Source: Pseudomonas sp. S04 (GTDB taxonomy: Bacteria > Pseudomonadota > Gammaproteobacteria > Pseudomonadales > Pseudomonadaceae). From it: DNA of 64,000 nucleotides. Shown here piece by piece: positions 30,313-41,534 of this stretch. The number at the start of each line of letters is the position of its first letter. The first letter of the stretch is position 1. The DNA lies in assembly GCF_009834545.1 (NCBI RefSeq), contig NZ_CP019427.1, positions 3,974,001-4,038,000 on the forward strand, written 5' to 3'. The notes below the pieces were generated by a model that worked only from the letters and a program-made list of their open reading frames with translations, made no database searches and was not told the origin of the DNA. The position numbers were made by a program, and so were the translations under genes.

Positions 30313-30642
30313 ATGGCCTCGATCGAATCGCAACACGAACTGGCGCTGCAACGTTTTCTCAATGCCCATCCGGCACTGCGCGAAGAACTGGACCACCTCA
30401 ATCCACTGGCCGCCCAGGCCAAAGGCGAGAGCATGGAGCAGTTTCGCAGCGAACACCTGCACCAAGCCTACGAAGCCGAGGCCGAGCGCCTGGGCCTGTT
30501 TGCCTGGGAACTGACCTTGCAGTTGACCGCCGCTACCCCCGAGGACTTCGCCGCCCAACGGCTGGAAGTGCACAAGGAGGTGGCGCAGATGGCCGGCATG
30601 GACTGGCAGGAGTACTGCGAACTGCACGGCCTCGAGCGTTAG
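30313..30642 (+). CDS. conserved small protein (DUF6388-like)
   Basis: A 109-residue acidic, all-helical protein (HELALQRFLNAHPALREEL; EFRSE-type helices; final CELHGLER). It resembles short Pseudomonas proteins grouped as DUF6388; that name is from memory and not checked. The stop is 3 bp before the YoaK-like gene, so the two are translated from one message. No catalytic motif is seen. Confidence 0.65.
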   Translation: MASIESQHELALQRFLNAHPALREELDHLNPLAAQAKGESMEQFRSEHLHQAYEAEAERLGLFAWELTLQLTAATPEDFAAQRLEVHKEVAQMAGMDWQEYCELHGLER

Positions 30643-30645
30643 CCG

Positions 30646-31350
30646 ATGCTGCCTTCCCCACCCCATCGCGCACCCACCAGCGGGCTGTTGCACGTGCAGA
30701 AATGGCGCGGCCGGGTCGGCCTGTGCCTGGTGGCGAGCCTGTCGGTCCTGGCAGGCATGACCGACGCCATCGGTTTCATGGCCACCGGCGACTTTGTTTC
30801 CTTCATGAGCGGCAACACCACCCGCCTGGCGGTGGCGATCAGCGCCAGTGACTGGCAACTGACCCTGCACCTGTCAGTGCTGGTGCTGATGTTTATCGTC
30901 GGCAACGCCTTGGGCGTGATCGTCAGTCGCATCGGTCGGCGCCGCGCCCTGCCCTTGATGCTGAGTATCGCCGCCCTGCTGTGCGCCGCTGCGGCCTGGC
31001 CATTCGAAACGCAATTCCCGGCATTGCTGGCGGCCATTCTGGCCATGGGCATGCTCAATGCCGCCGTGGAGCAGGTCAACGGCCTGCCGATTGGCCTGAC
31101 TTACGTGACCGGCGCCCTGTCACGCTTCGGCCGTGGCCTGGGGCGCTGGATGCTGGGCGAGCGGCGCACGGGCTGGCGCGTGCAGTTGATCCCCTGGGCC
31201 GGGATGTTTGCCGGTGCCGTGCTGGGGGCGATCCTGGAGCAACGGTTCGGCCTGCAAGCGCTGTACGCCAGCGGCTTGTTGGCGGCCGTGCTGGGCATTG
31301 TCTCGCTGAAGATTCCGCGCCGCTGGCAACTGGGCTACATGCCACGCTGA
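30646..31350 (+). CDS. YoaK-type membrane protein (DUF1275)
   Basis: A 234-residue polytopic membrane protein. It has the DUF1275 features GMTDAIGFMATGDFVSFMSGNTTRLAV near the N-terminus and LGLLNAAVEQV-like and GLTYVTGALSRFGRG stretches in the middle, with about six spans. The family is widespread, but its substrate and role are not known. It follows the 109-residue gene by 3 bp. Confidence 0.8.
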   Translation: MLPSPPHRAPTSGLLHVQKWRGRVGLCLVASLSVLAGMTDAIGFMATGDFVSFMSGNTTRLAVAISASDWQLTLHLSVLVLMFIVGNALGVIVSRIGRRRALPLMLSIAALLCAAAAWPFETQFPALLAAILAMGMLNAAVEQVNGLPIGLTYVTGALSRFGRGLGRWMLGERRTGWRVQLIPWAGMFAGAVLGAILEQRFGLQALYASGLLAAVLGIVSLKIPRRWQLGYMPR

Positions 31351-31415
31351 ATCGCCCTTCGCCGCACCGCCGATAAAGCATTATCATGGCCGCAGATTTA
31401 TCGTCAGAGTTCGCC

Positions 31416-31808
31416 ATGAAGTTCGCCATCGCGCTGTTTTCTGCCCCTCACGCGCCCTCCTCGCGCCGCGCCCTGCTGTTCGCCCAGGCTGCGCTGTCCG
31501 GCGGGCACCAGATCGTACGGCTGTTTTTCTATCAGGACGGCGTCTACAACGCTTCGAGCAGCGTCGTCACCCCGCAGGATGAGCAGGACGTCGCCCAGCA
31601 GTGGCGCACCTTCGTCAGTGCGCACCAGCTCGATGGCGTGGTGTGCATCGCCGCCGCCCTGAGACGCGGTGTGCTGGACGAGACCGAGGCCAAGCGCTAT
31701 CAGCGCAGCGCGATCGATGTCGACGCGCCGTGGCAGTTGTCCGGCCTCGGTCAACTGCACGACGCGGTGCAAGACGCCGATCGCCTGATTTGCTTTGGAG
31801 GGCCATGA
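31416..31808 (+). CDS. tusD: sulfur-relay protein TusD
   Basis: A 130-residue DsrE-fold subunit of the TusBCD complex, which carries persulfide sulfur from TusA to TusE for 2-thiouridine at tRNA position 34. The catalytic cysteine is in VVCIAAALRRGVLDETEA, matching the E. coli site. The start is ATG 31416 (MKFAIALFSAP); an upstream ATG at 31386 is not supported by homology. It is the first gene of tusDCBE-ybiB; the sulfur acceptor enzyme MnmA is encoded at 58102 in this window. Confidence 0.93.
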   Translation: MKFAIALFSAPHAPSSRRALLFAQAALSGGHQIVRLFFYQDGVYNASSSVVTPQDEQDVAQQWRTFVSAHQLDGVVCIAAALRRGVLDETEAKRYQRSAIDVDAPWQLSGLGQLHDAVQDADRLICFGGP

Positions 31809-31811
31809 GCC

Positions 31812-32174
31812 GTGCCTAAATCCCTGTTGATTATCAGCCGCCAGGCCCCCTGGTCCGGCCCCGGTGCCCGTGAAGCACTGGACATCGTGCTGGCCGGCGG
31901 CGCCTTCGACCTGCCCATCGGCCTGCTGTTTCTCGATGATGGCGTGTTCCAGCTGGCCAGCCAGCAGAATGCCAAGGCGGTCCAGCAGAAAGACCTCAGT
32001 GCCAACCTGCAAGCCCTTGACCTGTTCGGTGTCGAAGACCTCTACGTCTGCGCCGACAGTGCCCACGCACGTGGCTTGCAGGCGCAGGACTTGAGCCTCG
32101 ATGAACTGCAGCTATTGGCCGCCGGGCAGATCTCGGCCGTTATTGACCGCTATGACCAGGTTATTACCCTCTGA
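31812..32174 (+). CDS. tusC: sulfur-relay protein TusC
   Basis: A 120-residue DsrF-fold subunit of TusBCD. The N-terminus KSLLIISRQAPWSGPGAREALD and the downstream GGAFDLPIGLLFLDDGVFQL are family features. The start is GTG 31812, 3 bp after tusD; an overlapping ATG at 31805 stops after four codons. It overlaps tusB by one base (TGATG). Confidence 0.92.
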   Translation: MPKSLLIISRQAPWSGPGAREALDIVLAGGAFDLPIGLLFLDDGVFQLASQQNAKAVQQKDLSANLQALDLFGVEDLYVCADSAHARGLQAQDLSLDELQLLAAGQISAVIDRYDQVITL

Positions 32175-32473
32175 TGTCGACTTTGCATGTGTTGTCTCAT
32201 TCACCCTTCTCCGACAACCGGCTGGACAGTTGCCTGCGCTTGCTCGGCGGCAACGATGGCCTGCTGCTCACAGGGGACGCGGTCTATGCCCTACAACCCG
32301 GCACCACACCGTGCAATCAGTTACAGCAACGGGCTGACAGCCTGCAGCTGTTTGTCCTGGAAGAAGACGTCCAGGCTCGAGGCTTGCCGGTGCCGCAGTG
32401 GATCAAGTCCCTTGACTACCCGGCCTTCGTCGAACTGTCGATAACCTACGACAAGGTCAACAGCTGGTTATGA
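32174..32473 (+). CDS. tusB: sulfur-relay protein TusB
   Basis: A 99-residue DsrH-fold subunit of the TusBCD hexamer, starting MSTLHVLSHSPF and containing LLLTGDAVYAL. It overlaps tusC by one base and tusE by four, showing tight translational coupling. Confidence 0.92.
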   Translation: MSTLHVLSHSPFSDNRLDSCLRLLGGNDGLLLTGDAVYALQPGTTPCNQLQQRADSLQLFVLEEDVQARGLPVPQWIKSLDYPAFVELSITYDKVNSWL

Positions 32474-32805
32474 ACACGCTGACCGTGGGTACACGCCAGA
32501 TCGAACTGGACAAAGACGGCTATCTGCTCGACCTGGCGGACTGGTCGGCGCAAGTCGCCGACGCGCTGGCGGCCACCGAAGAGCTGCAACTGAGCGCCGA
32601 ACACTGGGAAATCCTCGAGCTGCTGCGCGGTTTCTACCAGGAGTTCCAGCTATCACCGGCAACTCGCCCGCTGATCAAGTACACCGCGCTCAAGCTGGGG
32701 CCGGACAAGGGCAACAGCCTGCACCTGAACCGCCTGTTCAAAGGCACTCCCGCCAAACTCGCCGCCAAGCTGGCGGGCCTGCCCAAACCGACGAATTGTC
32801 TATGA
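32470..32805 (+). CDS. tusE: sulfur carrier TusE (DsrC family)
   Basis: A 111-residue DsrC-like protein that accepts sulfur from TusD and passes it to MnmA. The mobile C-terminal arm ends GLPKPTNCL, with the conserved penultimate cysteine. The N-terminal part contains LDKDGYLLDLADWS, as in other TusE. It overlaps ybiB by four bases (ATGA). Confidence 0.93.
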   Translation: MNTLTVGTRQIELDKDGYLLDLADWSAQVADALAATEELQLSAEHWEILELLRGFYQEFQLSPATRPLIKYTALKLGPDKGNSLHLNRLFKGTPAKLAAKLAGLPKPTNCL

Positions 32806-33803
32806 CCGATTTCGCTCCACTGCTTACCGAAACGCCCGCCGAACACCCGTTTGCCCCCTTCGTGCGCATCCTCGGCAAAGGCAAGCGCGGCGCGCGCAAC
32901 CTGACCCGCGAGGAAGCCCGCGAAGCCATGGGCATGCTGCTCGACGACAAGGTCGAGGACACCCAGCTCGGCGCCTTCCTCATGCTGTTGCGGCACAAGG
33001 AAGAGAGCCCGCAAGAACTGGCGGGCTTCACCGAAGCCCTGCGCGAGCGCCTGCACGCCCCGCCCTTGGCGGTCGATCTCGACTGGCCGACCTACGCCGG
33101 CAAGAAGCGGCACCTGCCGTGGTACCTGCTGGCAGCCAAGTGCCTGGCCCAGAACGGCGTGCGCATCTTCATGCATGGCGGTGGCGCGCACACTGCCGGG
33201 CGCCTGTACAGCGAGCAACTGCTCGGCGAATTGAACATTGCGTTGTGCCGCAACTGGCAGCAAGTCGGTACGGCACTGGACAACGCTGGCCTGGCGTTCA
33301 TGCCGCTGATGGACTGGGCGCCGCAACTGCAGAAGATGATCGACCTGCGCAACACGCTCGGCCTGCGCTCACCGATTCATTCGCTGGCGCGGATCCTTAA
33401 CCCCCTGGGCGCGCGCTGCGGCCTGCAAAGCATTTTCCATCCGGGCTATCAGGCTGTGCATCGCGATGCCAGCGGCTTGCTCGGTGACACGGCGATTGTG
33501 GTCAAGGGCGATGGCGGTGAAATCGAGATCAACCCGGATGCCGACAGCCATCTGTACGGCACTGCCGGCGGCGAGAGCTGGGACGAAGAATGGCCACAGC
33601 TGTCGGCGCAACGTCACGTCAAGCCGGCCTCGCTGGATATCGAGCATCTGAAAGCGGTGTGGCGCGGCGATGTAGTCGACAGCTATCCGCAAATGGCCCT
33701 GATTTCGACCATGGCCCTGGCCCTGCGCGGTCTTGGCCAGCCCCGTGAGCAAGCATTTGAAACCGCCGAAAAATACTGGGCTGCTCGCGACAAATCGATT
33801 TAA
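32802..33803 (+). CDS. ybiB: YbiB-like protein (TrpD2 / glycosyltransferase family 3)
   Basis: A 333-residue homologue of anthranilate phosphoribosyltransferase. The N-terminal helical domain (LTREEAREAMGMLLDDKVEDTQLGAFLMLLR) and the late VVKGDGGEIEINPD are typical of YbiB/TrpD2, which binds nucleic acid and lacks TrpD activity in E. coli. Start 32802 (MTDFAPLL) shares ATGA with tusE. In many pseudomonads it travels with the tus genes, hinting at a link with tRNA. Confidence 0.85.
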   Translation: MTDFAPLLTETPAEHPFAPFVRILGKGKRGARNLTREEAREAMGMLLDDKVEDTQLGAFLMLLRHKEESPQELAGFTEALRERLHAPPLAVDLDWPTYAGKKRHLPWYLLAAKCLAQNGVRIFMHGGGAHTAGRLYSEQLLGELNIALCRNWQQVGTALDNAGLAFMPLMDWAPQLQKMIDLRNTLGLRSPIHSLARILNPLGARCGLQSIFHPGYQAVHRDASGLLGDTAIVVKGDGGEIEINPDADSHLYGTAGGESWDEEWPQLSAQRHVKPASLDIEHLKAVWRGDVVDSYPQMALISTMALALRGLGQPREQAFETAEKYWAARDKSI

Positions 33804-33894
33804 CCGATCATTGGCGCCCGATCTTTGCGCTTTTTGTTCGAACTCATCGGAATAGACTCGGCTCCAACGATTATTGGTTTGCGGAGTCTTGATC

Positions 33895-34896
33895 ATGGGT
33901 TTACTCGTTGATGGCCACTGGCAGGACCAGTGGTACGAAAGCAGCAAAGACGGCGCGTTCCAGCGCGAACAGGCGAAACGCCGCAACTGGGTCACGGCTG
34001 ACGGCCAGCCCGGCCCCAGCGGCGAAGGTGGCTTTAGCGCTGAAGCCGGGCGTTATCACCTTTACGTTTCGCTCGCCTGTCCGTGGGCACATCGCACGCT
34101 GATCTTGCGCAAACTCAAAGGCCTGGAAGGCCTGATCGACGTTTCGGTGGTCAGTTGGCTGATGCTGGAAAACGGCTGGACCTTCGACACTGCGCTCGGA
34201 TCAACCGGCGACAAACTCGATCACTTCGACTTCATGCACCAGCGCTATACAGCCGACACGCCCGACTACACCGGCCGCGTCACCGTGCCGCTACTGTGGG
34301 ACAAAAAGCTCAAACGCATCGTCAGCAATGAATCGGCCGAGATCATCCGCATGTTCAACAGCGCGTTCGATGACTTGACCGGCAATGACCTGGACTTCTA
34401 CCCGGCACCGCTGCACGGCGAGATCGATGCGCTGAATGAGCGGATCTATCCGGCCGTGAACAATGGCGTGTATCGCGCAGGGTTTGCCACCTCGCAACAG
34501 GCATATGCAGAGGCGTTTGATGAGGTGTTTGCCGAGCTCGATCACCTGGAGCGTGTCTTGGGCGCAAACCGCTATCTGGCGGGGGAGTACCTGACTGAAG
34601 CGGATGTGCGCTTGTTCACTACGATGATCCGGTTCGATGCGGTGTATCACGGCCACTTCAAGTGCAACCTGCGTCGGATAGCCGATTACCCGAACCTGTC
34701 GAACTGGCTACACGAACTGTATCAATGGCCGGGGATTGCCGAGACGGTGGACTTTACCCACATCAAGAATCACTACTACGCCAGCCACAAGACCATCAAT
34801 CCGACGGGGGTGGTACCAAAAGGACCGCAACAGGATTTCAACGCGGCCCATGATCGGCAGCGCTTGAGTGGCCAGGGGGTTTGGCGTAAGGCCTGA
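33895..34896 (+). CDS. glutathionyl-hydroquinone reductase (Xi-class GST, YqjG-like)
   Basis: A 333-residue cytosolic enzyme of the ECM4/YqjG group, which reduces glutathionyl-hydroquinones. The catalytic motif is LACPWAHR with Cys near residue 60 (CPWA). The all-helical C-terminal GST domain contains TEADVRLFTTMIRFDAVYHGHFKCN. The start is ATG 33895 (MGLLVDGHW), seven codons inside the open frame. It is monocistronic and followed by the long palindromic element. Confidence 0.92.
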   Translation: MGLLVDGHWQDQWYESSKDGAFQREQAKRRNWVTADGQPGPSGEGGFSAEAGRYHLYVSLACPWAHRTLILRKLKGLEGLIDVSVVSWLMLENGWTFDTALGSTGDKLDHFDFMHQRYTADTPDYTGRVTVPLLWDKKLKRIVSNESAEIIRMFNSAFDDLTGNDLDFYPAPLHGEIDALNERIYPAVNNGVYRAGFATSQQAYAEAFDEVFAELDHLERVLGANRYLAGEYLTEADVRLFTTMIRFDAVYHGHFKCNLRRIADYPNLSNWLHELYQWPGIAETVDFTHIKNHYYASHKTINPTGVVPKGPQQDFNAAHDRQRLSGQGVWRKA

Positions 34897-35072
34897 TGTT
34901 GCGGGGCTTTTGAAGGCCCTATCTCGGTATAGGTATCTACACAACGTTGTAGCGGCCTCTGGGGGGTTGGATTAGGCGGAGTACATATCCATTTCTTCGG
35001 TAACGGCCTCCTATGGTTCCGCCTGACGGCGGCTCACTTTTGAACAGCGCAAAAGTAAGCAAAACGCTCTTT

Positions 35073-36377
35073 CCGGTATGACTCACCCACATGGGTTACA
35101 AATCAGTTCACGCACATAGGTAACAGTTATTAACTGGCATGGTCGATTTCGCGAGGATCTGACCATGCCCTGGAGAGAGCTGAAACCTATGGATCGAAAA
35201 GTGATGTTCATCGCTGCCTATCTGGCGGACAAACACACCTTCAGCAAGCTGTGCAGTGACTACGAGATCAGTCGAAAGACTGGCTATAAATGGGTCGAGC
35301 GATACAAAGCTGAAGGGCCTAGTGGGCTTGAGGAACGCAGCCGTTGCCGGCACAACCAGAGCTACGTGGTGCCTGTCGCTGTTAGGCAGGCAATCATCGA
35401 GCTTCGGTCTATCGGAGAAACAACTCCAGGGCCTAAGAAGATCCAAAATGACTTGCTCAAGCGCTTTCCCGATCAGGATCCGCCGTCAAAAACGACCATC
35501 TACAACATCCTTAAAGCAGCCGACTTAATTACGCCGCAGCGTGTACGACGGCGTGTCGCGGTCTATCCCAAACCTTTGAGCAAGGCAGAAAAACCTAATC
35601 AGCTCTTTAGCGCGGACTACAAGGGCCAGTTTCTGACGGGCGCCGGAGTTTGGTGCTATCCACTGACGATCATGGATCACGCCAGCCGTTTTCTACTGGC
35701 CTGCCAGAGTATGTCCAGTACCAATCTGAAGGAGACCCAACAGACCTTTGAGCGAGTTTTCCGCGAGTACGGGTTGCCGGAGCGTATTCGAACTGACAAT
35801 GGTGTGCCATTTGCCAGTACCGGCCGTGCCGGGCTGTCGCAGCTGTCGATATGGTGGCTGCGACTAGGGATTATTCCTGAGCGAATTGAGCCTGGCCGTC
35901 CGGACCAGAATGGGCGTCACGAACGCATGCACCGAACGCTGAAAAGCACCTTGCCTCAACCGCCCGCCATTCCTTGGGAGGCTCAGCAGAGACAGTTTGA
36001 CCGCTTTATGCAGCACTACAATTATGAGCGGGGGCACGAGGCGCTTGACCAGAAAACGCCTGCTTCCTGCTATTCACCCTCGACTCGGACTTACCCGGAA
36101 AAGTTGCCTGAAATGGGGTATGCGAGCCACGTGGAGTGTTACCTGGCTGATAGTAATGGAATCATTAATCGAGCAGGTCTGCGGATTTATATAGCCAATG
36201 TGCTTAAGCATCAGACCATTGGAATGGAGATGATCAGTGATGATGTGTGGGAGGTGATATTCGGTCCGGTAATCCTAGGCCGGGTCTATGCTAGAGAGGC
36301 AAAGAACGGGTACGTGTCGATAAAAGTGTTACCTATGTAAAGGTACTTTTTTGTAACCCATGTGGTTGTCCCGTACA
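35073..36377 (+). mobile_element. IS481-like insertion sequence
   Basis: One transposase gene lies between inverted repeats that contain CCACATGGGTTACAAA and ACATAGGTAACA on each side (35087-35126 and 36327-36366). Ends beyond these repeats are uncertain. They are set by comparison with the uninterrupted right arm of palindrome A, which predicts insertion just after GCTCTT (35071) and before CCCCACC (36380). A two-base TT flanks both sides; a longer target duplication is not clear. Confidence 0.8.
35165..36340 (+). CDS. IS481-family transposase
   Basis: A 391-residue DDE transposase. The N-terminal helix-turn-helix (DKHTFSKLCSDYEISRKTGYKWVERY) is followed by an integrase core with catalytic residues in FSADYKGQF, RIRTDNGVPF and NGRHERMHRTLK. 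GAGGA lies eight bases before ATG 35165. The stop codon falls inside the right inverted repeat, so the coding region nearly fills the element. It appears intact and possibly active. Confidence 0.88.
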   Translation: MPWRELKPMDRKVMFIAAYLADKHTFSKLCSDYEISRKTGYKWVERYKAEGPSGLEERSRCRHNQSYVVPVAVRQAIIELRSIGETTPGPKKIQNDLLKRFPDQDPPSKTTIYNILKAADLITPQRVRRRVAVYPKPLSKAEKPNQLFSADYKGQFLTGAGVWCYPLTIMDHASRFLLACQSMSSTNLKETQQTFERVFREYGLPERIRTDNGVPFASTGRAGLSQLSIWWLRLGIIPERIEPGRPDQNGRHERMHRTLKSTLPQPPAIPWEAQQRQFDRFMQHYNYERGHEALDQKTPASCYSPSTRTYPEKLPEMGYASHVECYLADSNGIINRAGLRIYIANVLKHQTIGMEMISDDVWEVIFGPVILGRVYAREAKNGYVSIKVLPM

Positions 36378-37000
36378 TTCCCCACCACTCGGTACCTCGC
36401 TTAGGCTCGGCATGCCCGTACTCCGACATTGATTTGGGGGGCCGCCGCAATGGGCCCTCCCTGGCCCAGTGCGGCTAAACCGGCGTCCTGCCGGTTTACC
36501 CCCCAAATCAATATCGGACTCCGGCCAGCGTGGTTAACGGGGCGCCCAGGATCAAAAACAAAGCGAGGCGGCCTAAAAGCCGACCTGATCGCTAGGGCAT
36601 GCGCGGTGTAGCTTCTACTTCCTAAGACGCTGACGAAGTCAGCAATCTTTTGATCTGGCTCTGGCTCTTGATCCTGGGCGCCCCGTTAACCACGCTGGCC
36701 GAACGCAGGCTTGAAGCCGTGGGTAACCCGGCAGGACGCCGGGTTAGCCGCCCCGCGCCATGGATGGCGCGTGGCGGCGGCCCACGGATTCAAGCCGGAG
36801 TGAGGGCACACCGAGCCTAAGCGAGGTGCCGAGTGGTGGGGCAAGAGCCTTTTGCTTACTTTTGGGCTCCTCCAAAAGTGAGCCGCTGTAAAAGCGGAAC
36901 CATAGGAGGCCGTTACCGCAAGAATGGATATGTACTCGGTCTAATCCAACACCCCGCCCGGCCCAGAGACCGCTAAAACGTTGTGTAGATAGCTATGCCC

Positions 37001-37073
37001 ATCGCGGGCAAGCCCGCTCCCACAGGGGATTTGTGTCCAGCACAAGTCATCTGTGGGCGCGGATGCCCGCGAT
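37001..37073. repeat. REP doublet next to palindrome A
   Basis: ATCGCGGGCAAGCCCGCTCC (from 37001) and an inverted, diverged copy ending GCCCGCGAT (to 37073) stand between palindrome A and the 3' end of cysG. Confidence 0.75.
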
Positions 37074-37089
37074 ATTGGCAACGCGGACT

Positions 37090-38484
37090 TCAGACCTGCG
37101 CCTGCGCCCCTTCAAACCATGCCAGTTTCTCACGCAGTTGCACCACCTCTCCCACGATCACCAGGGTCGGCGCATGCACTTCATGCTCCGCCACCAGGCG
37201 TGGCAGGTCGGCCAGGGTGCCGGTGAAGACTCGCTGGTTAGCGGTAGTGCCCTGCTGGATCAACGCCGCTGGCGTGTCCGCGCCCCGGCCGTGCTTGATC
37301 AACTGCTCGCAGATGATCGGCAAGCCCACCAGGCCCATGTAGAACACCAGGGTCTGGGCCGGTGCGACCAGGTCGCTCCACGGCAGGTCGCTGGTGCCGT
37401 CCTTAAGGTGACCGGTGACAAACCGCACGGATTGCGCGTAATCACGGTGGGTCAAGGGAATCCCGGCGTAGGCTGCGCAACCGCTGGCAGCGGTAATGCC
37501 CGGCACCACCTGGAACGGGATGCCCTGGGCCGCCAGCTCTTCGATTTCTTCGCCGCCGCGCCCAAAGATGAAGGGATCGCCACCCTTGAGTCGCACCACA
37601 CGCTTGCCTTGCCGAGCCAGGTCCACCAGTTGCTGGTTGATCTGGTCCTGGGGCACTGCGTGATCGGCGCGACGCTTGCCGACGTAGACACGCTCGGCGT
37701 CGCGCCGACAGAGTTCGAGAATCGCTGGCGCCACCAGGCGGTCGTACAGCACCACGTCTGCTTGTTGCATCAGACGCAGGGCGCGGAAGGTCAACAGGTC
37801 CGGATCACCCGGGCCCGCGCCCACCAGATACACCTCGCCGGTAGTCACGCTGGCTTCACCCGCCAGCTTGGCTTGCAGCAAGCGTTCGGCCTCGGCGCCC
37901 TGCCCGGCCAGTTGCCGATCGGCGATCGGTCCCTGGAACACGTCTTCCCAGAAGCCACGGCGTTGCTGCACGTCCGGGAACAGGCCTTTGACCTGGTCAC
38001 GGAAACGCGCCGCCAAGCCCGCCAACTGGCCGTAGGTCGACGGAATCCAGGTTTCGATCTTGGCCCGGATCAGCCGCGCCAGCACCGGTGCATCACCGCC
38101 GCTGGACACCGCAATGATCAGCGGCGAACGGTCGACAATCGCTGGGAAGATCACGCTGCACAGGGCAGGCGCGTCCACCACATTGACCGGCAGGCAACGC
38201 CGGTGGGCATCGGCGGAGACTTGCGCGTTCAAGGTTTCGTCATCGGTAGCGGCAATGATCAGCCCGCAGCCATCCAAGTCCGATTCCTGGTAGCCGCGCA
38301 CCAGCAGTTCGCCGCCACTGTTTTGCACCAGCTCACGCAGCTGGACTTCGATCTCGGGTGCAACGACCCGCAGCAGCGCACCGGCATCGGCCAGCAGGCG
38401 GGATTTGCGCAAGGCAATCTCCCCTCCACCGACCACCAGCACACGGCTACCGCGCAGGTTGTGAAACAGTGGCAGATATTTCAT
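37090..38484 (-). CDS. cysG: siroheme synthase (trifunctional)
   Basis: A 464-residue enzyme making siroheme for sulfite and nitrite reductases. The N-terminal part (1-150) is the NAD-dependent dehydrogenase/ferrochelatase ([20 protein letters not shown]). The C-terminal part from about residue 217 is uroporphyrinogen III methyltransferase ([30 protein letters not shown]). It starts directly after the serS stop (TAAATG), so it is the last gene of the lolA-rarA-crcB-serS-cysG run. Confidence 0.96.
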   Translation of the reverse strand: MKYLPLFHNLRGSRVLVVGGGEIALRKSRLLADAGALLRVVAPEIEVQLRELVQNSGGELLVRGYQESDLDGCGLIIAATDDETLNAQVSADAHRRCLPVNVVDAPALCSVIFPAIVDRSPLIIAVSSGGDAPVLARLIRAKIETWIPSTYGQLAGLAARFRDQVKGLFPDVQQRRGFWEDVFQGPIADRQLAGQGAEAERLLQAKLAGEASVTTGEVYLVGAGPGDPDLLTFRALRLMQQADVVLYDRLVAPAILELCRRDAERVYVGKRRADHAVPQDQINQQLVDLARQGKRVVRLKGGDPFIFGRGGEEIEELAAQGIPFQVVPGITAASGCAAYAGIPLTHRDYAQSVRFVTGHLKDGTSDLPWSDLVAPAQTLVFYMGLVGLPIICEQLIKHGRGADTPAALIQQGTTANQRVFTGTLADLPRLVAEHEVHAPTLVIVGEVVQLREKLAWFEGAQAQV

Positions 38485-40155
<1,671 letters not shown>

Positions 40156-40156
<1 letters not shown>

Positions 40157-41478
40157 TATTTTCTCCGCTGCCTAGGGCTTAAACGGTCGAGTTTTGCCAA
40201 GTGATTGAGCTTCTCGCCGATTTTCAACTCCAGGCCACGGGGCACCGGTTGATAGAACGGGATCGGCTCGAGCTCTTCCGGGAAATAGTCTTCCCCGGCG
40301 GCATAAGCATCCGGTTCGTCGTGGGCATAGCGGTATTCGTCACCATAGCCCAATTGCTTCATCAGCTTGGTCGGCGCATTGCGCAGGTGCAGAGGCACTT
40401 CCAGCGAACCGTGCTCGGCAGCGGCACGCAGGGCAGTCTTGAAGCCCATGTACACCGCGTTGCTTTTCGGTGCGCAAGCCAGGTAGGTGATGGCCTGGGC
40501 CACCGCCAGTTCGCCTTCGGGGCTGCCCAGGCGCTCCTGCACTTCCCACGCCGCCAGGCACAGGCTGAGGGCGCGCGGGTCGGCATTGCCGATGTCTTCG
40601 CTGGCCATGCGCACCACGCGCCGGGCCAGGTACAGCGGGTCGCAACCGCCGTCGATCATGCGCGCGAACCAGTACAGCGCGCCGTCGGGGTTGGAGCCAC
40701 GCACCGATTTGTGTAAAGCGGAAATCTGGTCGTAGAAGGCTTCACCGCCCTTGTCGAAACGACGACGAGTGTCACCGAGCAAGCTTTGCAGGAGATCGGT
40801 GCCGATTTCGCTGTTGTCTTCAGCCAGGTCCGAGGCGTTTTCCAGCAGGTTGAGCAGACGCCGACCATCGCCGTCGGCGGCCGACAGCAGCATCTGGAAG
40901 CCTTCGTCGCTGAGGCTCAGGTTGCGCTTGCCCAGGCCCCGCTCTTCGGTCAGCGCGCGCTGCACCAGCTTGCGCAGGGCCGTCTCGTCGAGGCTTTTAA
41001 GCACGTACACGCGTGCCCGCGACAGCAAAGCGTTATTGAGTTCGAACGAAGGGTTTTCCGTGGTCGCGCCGATGAAAATCAGCGTGCCGTCCTCGACATA
41101 GGGCAGGAACGCATCCTGTTGGGACTTGTTGAAGCGATGCACTTCGTCGACGAACAAGATGGTGCGGCGGCCGTATTGCCCAGCCTGCTGCTTGGCCACT
41201 TCCACTGCCTGGCGGATCTCCTTGACCCCGGCCAGCACCGCCGAAACCGTTTCGAAGTGCGCATCCGAAACTTCCGCGAGCAAACGCGCCAGGGTGGTCT
41301 TGCCCACACCCGGCGGTCCCCAGAAGATCATCGAATGCAGGGCACCCTGCTCCAGCGCCTCGCGCAAGGGCTTGCCGCGGGCCAGCAGGTGTTCCTGGCC
41401 GACGTACTCATCCAGGTTCGCCGCGCGCAAGCGAGCGGCCAGTGGCTGAGCGATCGGGGCACTTCGAAACAGATCCAT
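40156..41478 (-). CDS. rarA: replication-associated recombination protein A (RarA/MgsA)
   Basis: A 440-residue AAA+ clamp-loader-like ATPase acting at stalled forks with SSB. Walker A is GPPGVGKTT, Walker B FVDEVHRF, and the sensor region [11 protein letters not shown]. The C-terminal MgsA tetramerisation domain follows residue 260. The start is ATG 41478 ([19 protein letters not shown]); 17 further open codons upstream are not part of the family. Upstream lies a REP doublet, then lolA. Confidence 0.95.
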
Positions 41479-41534
41479 GACTACGTTTGAAACCTCACTG
41501 GGGCCTGACGTCGATGTGCTTGACAACACAATCC

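Larger units (their letters stand above)
34933..36992. repeat. giant imperfect palindrome A, interrupted by an IS
   Basis: Sequence from about 34933 returns inverted up to about 36992. Outer ends share GTATCTACACAACGTT-like and GAGTACATATCCATT sequence, then GGTAACGGCCTCCTATGGTT. Inner arms carry a perfect 33-bp inverted repeat (36523-36555 against 36668-36700). The loop is 36556-36667. The left arm is split by the IS481-like element near 35073-36377; without it, each arm would be about 320 bp. The arms also hold a small ACTTTTG / CAAAAGT hairpin and GGCACCTCGC-type sequence. A related element lies at 47890-50095. Confidence 0.85.

Noticed and set aside
36556..36667. A tRNA or small RNA in the loop of palindrome A
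   Set aside because: Short stems exist, but no cloverleaf, CCA end or T-loop consensus could be found.
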